Of a DNA stretch of 64,000 nt, positions 34,435 to 42,500 are shown piece after piece. The notes beneath the pieces are model-generated. The model did no database searches. It was not told where the DNA came from and was given only the letters and a program-made list of their open reading frames with translations. This DNA is from CAYJLF01 sp964371055 (GTDB lineage Bacteria > Eisenbacteria > RBG-16-71-46 > CAIMUX01). Numbering within the stretch: the first letter of the stretch is position 1; the number at the start of each line of letters is the position of its first letter. The stretch spans positions 62,001 to 126,000 of the forward strand of contig CAYJLF010000013.1 of the NCBI GenBank assembly GCA_964371055.1, given 5' to 3'. A program made the translations under genes and the position numbers.

Positions 34435-35366
34435 GAGCCGGCTCCGTTCGCGGTCTGGCGCGGTTCCGTCACGAAGAGGCGCCACCAGAGTCCGCCCATG
34501 CCCCAGAGGACGCGGGCGACGCGCGGAATATTGAAGAACTGCGACCGCCCGTGTGCGCGGTGGTAGTGGTGCACCGGGACCTGCTCGATCCGGAACCGGC
34601 CGAGAGCGATCCGGGCCATCAACTCCACGCAGATGAGGCCCGAGTCGGTCGTCAGCCGGACCTGGTCGAAGACCGTCCGGCGGATCAGGCGGAAGTCGCA
34701 GTCGACGTCCCGCACCGGCAGGCGGAACCACAGACGCGTGAAGTGGTGGTAGATCCTCCCCACGACCGCGCGGTAGAGAGGATCGGAGCGGCGGATCTTG
34801 AAGCCGTTGACGAGGTCGGCCCCCCCGCGTTTCTCCCACAGAAGCTCCAGCTCGCGCACGTCGTACTGCGCGTCGCCGTCGGTGTAGAAGACGAACTCCC
34901 GGGTGGCGGCGGCGAAGCCACTCCGCAGTGCGCCCCCGTAGCCCCGGTTTCGTTCGTGGGTCACGACGCGGAGGGTGTCGGGGTAGAGCTTCCGCAGCTC
35001 ATCGAGGATCAGCCCGACGTGATCGGGGCTGGCGTCGTTCACGACGATGACCTCGAAGTCGGGCGTCAGGCGGCGCGCCACCTGGTGGGCCAGTGTGACC
35101 ATCGAGGCGATCGTCCCCCAGTCGTTGTAGGCGGGAAAGAAGATCGACAGGCTGTCGGGTGTAGCGCTCCGCACCGCTCCCTGCTTCCGCCGGCGCGTCC
35201 CCACGCCGGCTCCCGGGTCTCTGGGCGGCTCCTCCGTCTCCGCGGGGCGGGTGCCGACCCTCCTCGTTTTCGACCGACGGCCGTGCCATCTGGAGCCCGT
35301 CGGTGCGCCGCCTTGTGGGGCTTTGCGGGCAGAGGGTATCATGGGCCGGATGTCCGTGGCAGGCAA
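34431..35366 (-). CDS. Family 2 glycosyltransferase, dolichyl/undecaprenyl-phosphate sugar synthase type
   Basis: 311 aa from ATG 35366; ATG 35342 is an alternative, and the first 65 residues are basic low complexity. GT-A core: LSIFFPAYNDWGTIASMV, FEVIVVNDASPDHVG, FYTDGDAQYDV with the D-x-D metal site, and VDCDFRLIRRTVFDQV. Such enzymes load a sugar on polyprenyl phosphate for later use by GT-C transferases, which this operon supplies three times. First gene of the leftward operon; the promoter is not clear and its 5' end overlaps the divergent promoter region of the PPIase gene. Confidence 0.86.
   Translation of the reverse strand: MPATDIRPMIPSARKAPQGGAPTGSRWHGRRSKTRRVGTRPAETEEPPRDPGAGVGTRRRKQGAVRSATPDSLSIFFPAYNDWGTIASMVTLAHQVARRLTPDFEVIVVNDASPDHVGLILDELRKLYPDTLRVVTHERNRGYGGALRSGFAAATREFVFYTDGDAQYDVRELELLWEKRGGADLVNGFKIRRSDPLYRAVVGRIYHHFTRLWFRLPVRDVDCDFRLIRRTVFDQVRLTTDSGLICVELMARIALGRFRIEQVPVHHYHRAHGRSQFFNIPRVARVLWGMGGLWWRLFVTEPRQTANGAGS
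35313..35342 (+). promoter_or_regulatory. Promoter for the parvulin-type lipoprotein gene
   Basis: TTGTGG, 18 bases, TATCAT, about 50 bases before ATG 35393. It lies inside the 5' end of the divergent GT2 reading frame. Confidence 0.45.
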
Positions 35367-35392
35367 GATCCGCGGGGCGGGAGGATGACAGG

Positions 35393-37216
35393 ATGGGCAC
35401 GATGGTCGAGCGCGGTCGCAGGGTAGTCGGAGGCGTCGGATGGCCCCGTTGGTCAGGGCCCGGGAGCATCGTCGGAGCGATCGTCCTGCTCCTCTGGCTC
35501 GTTCCCTCCTGCCAGGGCAAGGCCGGGGCGGAGCCGGTCATCGTCACCGTCGGGCCCCGGGAGATCCGCCTGGACGAATTCGAGCGCGCCTTCTGGGCCG
35601 AGCAGAAAAAGGACCGTACGCTGACGCCGGACACCGCGGGGGTGCGGCGCTTCCTTCCGATCCTGGAGCACCGGGTCATCTGGGAGGAACTGGCTCGCGA
35701 GGAGATTCCCGAGCTCGAACCGATCCCACGCCTCCGCCTCGAGGAGTTTGCGGAACAACAGGTAGTCGAGGCGCTGCGCGAGGAAGCCTACGTCCGCGCC
35801 GCTCAGCCGGACGAGAAGGCGATCCGCCGCGCCTATGATCTGCTCGGCCGCAAACTCCACCTTCGCTACATGAAGCTGGCCACGAAGGAGGAAGCGGAGG
35901 AGATCCTGCAGGCACTGCGGCAGGGCGCCGTCTTCCCGAAAGTGGCCGAGGGAAAGAGCCTGGACGAGGCGACCCGCGCGAAGGGAGGCGACATCGGCTG
36001 GATCACCTACTACGACCTCGATCCGGAGGTTCGTGACCGCGTCTTCAACCTCCGCTCCGGAGACATCGGCGGCCCCTATGCCTGGAGCGGCGCCTGGCAG
36101 CTCTTCCAGGTCGTCGAGGAGGCGATCCACGACGGGCGCGGATCCCTGGAGCGCGAGCGCGCCCGCCTGGTCCAGGGACTCTCCATGTCGGGCGTGATCG
36201 CGGGACGCAGCGCGTACGTCGAGGAGCTCTTTCGCAAGTACAAGTACCGGACCGATCCGGCCGAGGTCGCCTGGATGACCGCGCTCCTGCGGGAGAAGAC
36301 CGCCTCGGTGCCCCGTACGGTGAGCGAGTTGCCCCGCTCCGATCCCGACGATCCCGACTCGCCGCCGGTCATGAGCGGCAATCCCTTCTCGACTCCGCCG
36401 GTCTCTCCGACCGACACCAGCCGGGTCATCGCGACCTTCGAGGGGGCGGGCGGCCTGGTCCGGATCTTCCCGATCCTGGTGGTGGACCAGCTCCTGACCG
36501 ACGCCCCGATGTCGTGGCCGCGGTTCGAACAGACGGAGGACGTCGAGCGCCTGGTGCGGGAACTGGTCCTCGAGCGGCTCGAGATCCTCGAGGCGCAGAA
36601 CCGCGGGATCGCGGAGCGTCCGGAGATCCGGCAGCGGTTGACCGAAGAGGAGCGGAAGATCCGCGCGCGTTACTGGTACCGCACGCGCCTGCGGCCGCAG
36701 ACCCGGTTCTCGCCGGAAGAAGCGCGCGCCTACTTCGAGACGCATCCGGACGAGTTCCAGGAACCGGAGAAACGGCGGTTCGTCGCCCTGAATACCGCCG
36801 GCCGTGAACTGGCCGCCGAGATCCGCACCCGCTTGGCGCGCGGAGAGACCCCTTCCGCCATTCGGGCCGCGCTCTCCGCCTCGGACGCCTCGCTGCAAGG
36901 GACCGGCGATCGCGGTACGCCCCTCATGACCTACGGCCAGTCTCCGCTGCTCGACGAGGTCCTGTTCAGACTGCCGGCGGGAGGTGTTTCCCATCCGATT
37001 CCGGTGCAGGGACGCTTCACCGTGGCGCGCGTCGAGGAGATCGTGCCGGCCTGGAAGAAGAGCTTCGCGGAGGTGGAGGAGGAGATCCTGCAGCGGACCA
37101 GTGCCGCGCGCACGGACGAAATCCTGCAGGCGAAGATCGACGAGGCTCGGCCGCGGTATCCGATCCGGGTCGACTGGTCCGTGGTCGATCGCGTCCGGAC
37201 GACACCGCCGGATTGA
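35393..37216 (+). CDS. Parvulin-type peptidyl-prolyl isomerase lipoprotein (SurA/PrsA-like)
   Basis: Folds exported proteins in the periplasm. 607 aa; ATG 35393. A signal with lipobox-like end AIVLLLWLVPSC gives a probable lipoprotein. Residues about 55-130 resemble a SurA N-terminal helical domain. A first rotamase domain lies near 165-250 (RYMKLATKEEAEEILQALRQ, GGDIGWITYYDLD), and a second degenerate one near 440-570 (YFETHPDEFQEPEKRRFVAL, VLFRLPAGGVSHPIPVQGRF). The long Pro/Ser segment between them is unusual. A role in handling the window's many secreted proteins and beta-barrels is inference. Confidence 0.87.
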   Translation: MGTMVERGRRVVGGVGWPRWSGPGSIVGAIVLLLWLVPSCQGKAGAEPVIVTVGPREIRLDEFERAFWAEQKKDRTLTPDTAGVRRFLPILEHRVIWEELAREEIPELEPIPRLRLEEFAEQQVVEALREEAYVRAAQPDEKAIRRAYDLLGRKLHLRYMKLATKEEAEEILQALRQGAVFPKVAEGKSLDEATRAKGGDIGWITYYDLDPEVRDRVFNLRSGDIGGPYAWSGAWQLFQVVEEAIHDGRGSLERERARLVQGLSMSGVIAGRSAYVEELFRKYKYRTDPAEVAWMTALLREKTASVPRTVSELPRSDPDDPDSPPVMSGNPFSTPPVSPTDTSRVIATFEGAGGLVRIFPILVVDQLLTDAPMSWPRFEQTEDVERLVRELVLERLEILEAQNRGIAERPEIRQRLTEEERKIRARYWYRTRLRPQTRFSPEEARAYFETHPDEFQEPEKRRFVALNTAGRELAAEIRTRLARGETPSAIRAALSASDASLQGTGDRGTPLMTYGQSPLLDEVLFRLPAGGVSHPIPVQGRFTVARVEEIVPAWKKSFAEVEEEILQRTSAARTDEILQAKIDEARPRYPIRVDWSVVDRVRTTPPD

Positions 37217-37262
37217 CGGAGCGAGGTCAGAGTCGGCCGCGGCCCGCCCCGGCTCGGCGGCA

Positions 37263-38039
37263 TCACTCGCCGAGCGCGCTTTGCAGCCAGAGGCGCCAAT
37301 GCGGCGCGAGCAGCGCCTTGACGACCATGTCACCGGCGACGAAGAGGGCGCTCACCGCGAACATCCGCCAGGCCGTCCGCGCGTTCCACGGCGCGCGTTG
37401 CAGCACCCGGCCATAGAGCAGGTGGGCGGCCGCGATCGCGCCGGTCACGAATCCGATGACGCGCAGCACCGACCAGATCGGCCATCCGATCAGACTGGCC
37501 GTGAGCGGGCCGGCCGACAGATCCACCAGCGTGCCGACGTAGTAGTTCATGTAGTTGAGCAGGACCGCGCCGAATCCGAGACCCGCGAGGCCGGCCGTGA
37601 CGAACGAGGCCGCCAGCGTCAGGCTGTAGTGACGCAGGTGTTGGGGCACGAAGAGGGATGGATCGCCCTCCGCGCCCTCTCCCGTCCGGATCCAGTGCAG
37701 CATCTCGGCCTGGTACTCCTTCCCCTGCAGGATCCCGCGCGCCGCCGCCTCCGGCCACCACCGCGACACCTCGATCACGGTGATCGAGACGGCCAGCGAC
37801 CAGAGGAGCATGAGGCCGACCGCGCGCCACGGCCGTCCCCGGCGCAGCGCGTCCAGCAGGATCAGCCAGGCGGGGATCGCCTGCACCGCCGGGGTGATGA
37901 ACCGGGGCAGCACGAGAGGGAGGCACCCCGCCACCACGCCGAGAATCACGATGCGGGTCAGCGCGCCGTTCCCCTCGCTCGAGGCGGCGCGGCGGATACG
38001 GTCCGCCGTGCGGGCGGGATCGCCCGGTGGATGCGTCAT
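37263..38039 (-). CDS. Multi-helix membrane protein of unknown function, coupled to the UbiA gene
   Basis: 258 aa; ATG 38039 overlaps the upstream UbiA stop (ATGA). About six hydrophobic helices, including IVILGVVAGCLPLVLPRFI, AVGLMLLWSLAVSITVIEV and AGLAGLGFGAVLLNYMNYYVG. A soluble loop of about 40 residues (GKEYQAEMLHWIRTGEGAEG) sits between helices 3 and 4. I do not recognise the family. Its tight coupling suggests work with the prenyltransferase, for example on an isoprenoid quinone or lipid. Confidence 0.72.
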   Translation of the reverse strand: MTHPPGDPARTADRIRRAASSEGNGALTRIVILGVVAGCLPLVLPRFITPAVQAIPAWLILLDALRRGRPWRAVGLMLLWSLAVSITVIEVSRWWPEAAARGILQGKEYQAEMLHWIRTGEGAEGDPSLFVPQHLRHYSLTLAASFVTAGLAGLGFGAVLLNYMNYYVGTLVDLSAGPLTASLIGWPIWSVLRVIGFVTGAIAAAHLLYGRVLQRAPWNARTAWRMFAVSALFVAGDMVVKALLAPHWRLWLQSALGE

Positions 38040-39058
38040 AGCCAGTAGATCGCCAGGTAGGAGAGGGCGAAGCCGACCTGCGCGGCGAACATCATCTTGT
38101 ACATGTGGCCCCACGAAGGGTGGTTCTCCGTGCGGGCCAGTTCGTCCGGGTCTTTGAGGATGAGCGAGAGCGTGTAGGCGCCCCAGAGGACCAGACCGAA
38201 CCCGAGGACGTAGAGGAGGACCGGGTGTCCGGTCAGCCAGCCCTGCCAGGTGCCGAGTGGGATCATCAGAAACGGCAGGACGAAGGAGGGAGAGATCATC
38301 CAGGCGGCGCGCTTCGGGCCGAAGCGAACCGGCAGGGTGATGCAGCCGTCGGCGGCATCTCCCTTCATGTCGGCGAAGTCTTTCGTCGTCGAGGCCCCGA
38401 GGAGGAAAGTGCCGAAAATGAGGCCGATGTACCATGGCTCAAAGTCCCCGGTCACGCTGCGTACGGTCGACCAGCCGGCGACTTTGAGCAGCAACCCGCG
38501 TGGCACGGCGATGGTCAGGTTCGCCAGGAATCCGAATCGTTTGGTCCGCAGCGGCGGCACCGAGTAGATGATGGTGAGCAGCGCCGCGGCCGAGGCGAGC
38601 AGAAAGCACTGGAGATTGACCAGGGCTCCGAGGACCATCGACAGGCCGTAGAGGATCACGGTCACCCAGGCGGCTTCGCGGATCGACATCCGGCCGGAGG
38701 GGATCGGCCGCCGCGGTTTGTTCACGCGGTCGATCGCGAGGTCGTAGATCTGGTTGATGCCGTTGCTGGCCCCGTTCAGGATCGCGGCCATGAGGGTGCC
38801 GAGCACGATCTTGAGGAGGAGCGCACCGGTGAAGGGCACCGGCTCGTGGTGCGCTCCCAGGGCGGTGACGCCGCCCGACAACATCCCCAGGGCCGGTGCG
38901 ATGAGGGTGAAGGGGCGTGCGAACTCCCAGTAGAGGCCGAGTCGCTGGTCGATCCTGGTCGGTGTCGTACGCGCCTCCCCGTTTCCGTCCGAGTTCGTCC
39001 TCCGGTGCCGCCCGCGGACCGGATCCGCGACGCTAGCACGCCCCCGTGATCGGGTCAA
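38036..39058 (-). CDS. UbiA-family membrane prenyltransferase
   Basis: Transfers an isoprenyl chain to an acceptor (quinone ring, tetrapyrrole or glycerol lipid). Eight to nine helices. First Asp-rich motif NGINQIYDLAIDRVNKPRRP, second DFADMKGDAADG, both intact. Start unclear: the coordinate given uses TTG 39058, but that TTG is also the -35 of a good promoter. A strong GGGGAGG is followed 5 bases later by ACG at 38968 where a start codon would be expected (310 aa). No ATG, GTG or TTG lies between the promoter and the conserved region. Acceptor not deducible. Confidence 0.85.
   Translation of the reverse strand: MTRSRGRASVADPVRGRHRRTNSDGNGEARTTPTRIDQRLGLYWEFARPFTLIAPALGMLSGGVTALGAHHEPVPFTGALLLKIVLGTLMAAILNGASNGINQIYDLAIDRVNKPRRPIPSGRMSIREAAWVTVILYGLSMVLGALVNLQCFLLASAAALLTIIYSVPPLRTKRFGFLANLTIAVPRGLLLKVAGWSTVRSVTGDFEPWYIGLIFGTFLLGASTTKDFADMKGDAADGCITLPVRFGPKRAAWMISPSFVLPFLMIPLGTWQGWLTGHPVLLYVLGFGLVLWGAYTLSLILKDPDELARTENHPSWGHMYKMMFAAQVGFALSYLAIYWL
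39030..39058 (-). promoter_or_regulatory. Promoter for the UbiA operon
   Basis: Minus strand: TTGACC, 17 bases, TAGCGT. The TAGCGT with its flanks CGTGC and C recurs at the pyr operon promoter (62921-62926). It is back to back with the plus-strand promoter at 39071. Confidence 0.55.
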
Positions 39059-39070
39059 AGGGACGGTTTC

Positions 39071-39099
39071 TTGACACCCCGCGACGGGCGTGGCATTCT
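39071..39099 (+). promoter_or_regulatory. Promoter for the DUF971-C25 protease genes
   Basis: TTGACA, 17 bases, CATTCT: a perfect -35 with consensus spacing. The leader to GTG 39176 is about 70 bases. Confidence 0.65.
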
Positions 39100-39175
39100 C
39101 GCCGGACAGGTCTCCCCGTGGCAACCGATTGAGAGATATCGGGTTGGACACATCCCCGTCAGGAGGGACATCGCC

Positions 39176-39529
39176 GTGCCCCAGACCCACCCGGAATCGC
39201 CCCGTTACCACGTCGATCCGCCGGGGATTCTCGTGATCGACTGGCCCGATGGCCATCAGTCCCGCCTGGAGCCGGCGACCCTCCGTCGGAGCTGTCCCTG
39301 CGCCGGGTGTCGTGAGGCGCGGGAGGCTGCGGCCCGCGTGGTCGAGGGGGTGGAACCGCTCCCGTCGAACGCGGGTTCCTTCACCCTGCGGCGCATCGAG
39401 CCGGTCGGGCACTATGGGTTGGCCCCCGTCTGGGGCGACGGGCATGCGGTCGGCATCTACGCCTGGACGGACCTGCGCAGACTCTGCGGGTGCTTCCAGT
39501 GCCGCCTGGAAAGGGGAGAGACACGATGA
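39176..39529 (+). CDS. DUF971-family protein (gamma-butyrobetaine hydroxylase N-terminal-like)
   Basis: 117 aa. GTG 39176 with AGGAGG 9 bases upstream. ILVIDWPDGHQSRLEPATLR, then RRSCPCAGCREARE and a C-terminal YAWTDLRRLCGCFQC; this is the small zinc-ribbon-like fold of DUF971, often found beside Fe-S or metal-handling genes. Four Cys at CPCAGC and CGCFQC could bind metal. Its TGA overlaps the ATG of the protease gene. Function of the standalone family is not settled. Confidence 0.85.
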   Translation: MPQTHPESPRYHVDPPGILVIDWPDGHQSRLEPATLRRSCPCAGCREAREAAARVVEGVEPLPSNAGSFTLRRIEPVGHYGLAPVWGDGHAVGIYAWTDLRRLCGCFQCRLERGETR

Positions 39530-42500
39530 TCCCGCGACCCGCACTGCGCGCCTCGATGCTGCCGGCGCTAGGACTGCTCCTGACCGGGAGCGCGGCGGCC
39601 TCCGGTGACCCGGTTCGTCTGCTCCGATCGGATGCGACAGAGGTGCGCCTCGAGGTGGTGGCGCCCGCTCCGGTCCCGGGTCCCGAGGCCGATGGATTCG
39701 CCACGTGGGAGATCGTGGACCAGGCGTTCCGTGCGGGCGACTGGGGCCGCGTTCTCGAACCGGGGGCGCCCGATCTTCCCTTCGCCTCGTTCCTCCTCGG
39801 GATTCCGCCGGGGACGAGGCCGGTGCTCCAGGTCGAGGCAGAGGATGCGGTGCTCCTCCCCGGCCCGGCTCCTCGCCCGGTGCCGCGTTCGGAGATCCTG
39901 GTCGGAGAGGATGGCCTGCCGGTGCAGATCGCGCATCCGGCCCGGGAGGAGAAGGCCTGGTCCGCGCCTTATCCGCGGGTCCCGGCCGAACTCGGAGAGC
40001 CCGGAACTCTGCGTCACCTCGATGTCGTGCCGGTGCGCGTCTATCCGTATCGCTGGGACCCTGCCGCCGGCGCGATCCGCTTCGCGAGGCGGCTGGCGAT
40101 CTCGGTCCGGTTCGTGCCGGACGAACAGAAGGCGGTCGCAGCCGCGCGCCTGGCGGCGCCGGGGGCCGAACCAGCCGGGTGGGAGCGGATCTATCGGCAG
40201 TCGGTGTTGAATGCCGACCAGGCGCTCGCGTGGCGCCGCACGCCGGCTCATTGGCGCGCGACGACCGGCGCGGCGGCGCGCCGGTCGGCGGCGGAGGGAG
40301 GCGAGTTTCGCATCCCCGTCACGCGGAGTGATCTCTATCGGGTCTCCTACGAACGTCTCGCCGCGGCCGGGTGGGACGCACCCGGCGCGCCGATCTACGG
40401 GCTCGCGCTGGTCGAGCGCTTCTTCGACGAGACCAGGCTGGATGACCCCTTCGTCGAACAACCGGTGCCGATTCTCGCTCGTGATCTGAACCGGGACGGT
40501 GCGTTCGGTCCGGGGGACGACTTTCTCTTCATCGGGCTGAACGCGTGGGATCGGCTCCACCCCCCGGCGCGGGACCGGCGTTACGGGCGCGAACATGCCT
40601 ACTTCCTGTCGTTGCGGGCCGAAGGGGGGCTGCGCTTTCCCGAGAGGGAGAGCCATCTCGGCCAAACCGGTCTGCCGGTCGAGACCGCGGGCAACTGGTC
40701 GCAGCGCTTCGAGGAGGAAGCGATCCTGATGATCCCCGGCGTCGACGGGACGGATGGCGACCAGCCCTACGCTCCCGAACTCGGCGTGGAGGCGATCCGC
40801 CAGGATCACTATCTCTGGTTCGGCGGGGATGGCGGGGACGAGAACAACGCGTCCTACCGGACCCGGTTCACATTGCCGGGAATGACCGAAGTCACCGGAC
40901 TGACCGTGGCGCTGCAGCGCTTCCGGCAGCCGTCGGGGGCCGCGACCGCGCACGTGACCCTGAGCTCAGGCCCGACCGATGGCGCTCCGGTGGCCCTGCC
41001 CGGCATGCCGCTTCTGATCAGCTACCGCAACCGTCACGTCTACCGGGCGACCGGCGCGGATCTCCTCCAGGGGGGAGTGACCGTGGTGCCGGGGAGCAAC
41101 ACCTTCCGGATGGCGATGCCGATCGACCAGGCCGCGGCGGCCCTCGACTGGCTGGAGTGGTCGTATCGGCGTGACCTGTTGGCCGAGGATCGGCGCCTCG
41201 CCTTCCGCACGGGCGCCCTGACCGGCGCGAGGGAGTTCCACCTGCTCAACTTCGGCACCGCCGACACGACCGGCGCCGACCGCCTCCTCCTTTTCGACCT
41301 GAGCGACTCCGCGCGCACCACGACCGAGGAGGGACCGCTCCTCCTGACCTGGCAGCCGTCGCAGTACCAGGAAGGAGTGCTGAAGGTGCAGGTCGACTTC
41401 GGCCCGACGCCGCGGGAGGAGACCCTGCTGGCGGTCTCTCCGGCGCGGGCGCGCGAGCCGGAGTCGATCCGGCGGGTGGGAGAGGACGACCTGACGATTC
41501 CGCCGGGCGCGGATGAGGATCTGATCGCGATTCTGCATCCCGACTTCGCCATGGGGATCGGACCGCTCCTGCAGCAGCGGCGCGATCAGGGCCTGACCGT
41601 GCGGCCGGTCCTGATCGGCGACGTCGTCGACCAGTTCAACGGCGGCCGCCCCGGACCGGTCGCGATCCGGAACTACCTGCGCTACCTCTTCCGCGCGCGG
41701 GCCACCTCCCCGAGCTACCTCCTCCTGGTGGGGGACGCGAGCGAGGACTTCGGCAACCATCTCACGTCCAGCTCTGTGAACTTCGTCCCGACGCAGACCA
41801 TCTTCTCCGACGCCTACTCGGAGCAGGGGCCGGAGCTGGTCTCGTGTGACTACTGGTTCGTCGACCGGCTGAGCGAACTCGGTGAACGATTCGACTATGC
41901 CCCCGACATGCATGTCGGGCGGCTGCCGGTCGGAACGGAGGCCGAGTTGACCGAGGTCGTGCGCAAGATCGTCCGCTACGCGGAATTCCGGCCCGACGAC
42001 AGCTGGCGCGCGCGGGGCCTCTTCGTCGCCGACGACGAGTTCTCGTCCACCATCGGATTCGGAGGCGGTTACTTCTTCCGCGGAGACCAGTTGAACACGC
42101 CGCGTCGCACCAACGAATCCCGCTTCCGCTGGACCGCCTGGGAGGGGAAGAAGCTGATCCACGAAGCGGCCGGCTTCACCGATTTCGAGGTCGACTCGTT
42201 TTTCACCGCGGTCTACATGGACACCGTGGCCGGCAGCTGGTCGACCAACGGGAATCCGGTCGATCTCCGTCGCTGCCGGACGAACACCGCTGACTGCCCC
42301 GCCTACCGCTGTCCGATCGATCCGGGACAGGCGAACTACTGCCTCAGCACCGGCGATGACATCGTCTACGCCGACTTCCTCTACCAGAACTGGTGGGCCG
42401 ACAACTACGACTACGGTCAGCTCAAGGTCAAGCCGCTCCTGACCGACGCCTGGAGCCGGGGGTATCTCTTCGTCTCCTATCAGGGCCACGCCAACTCGAC

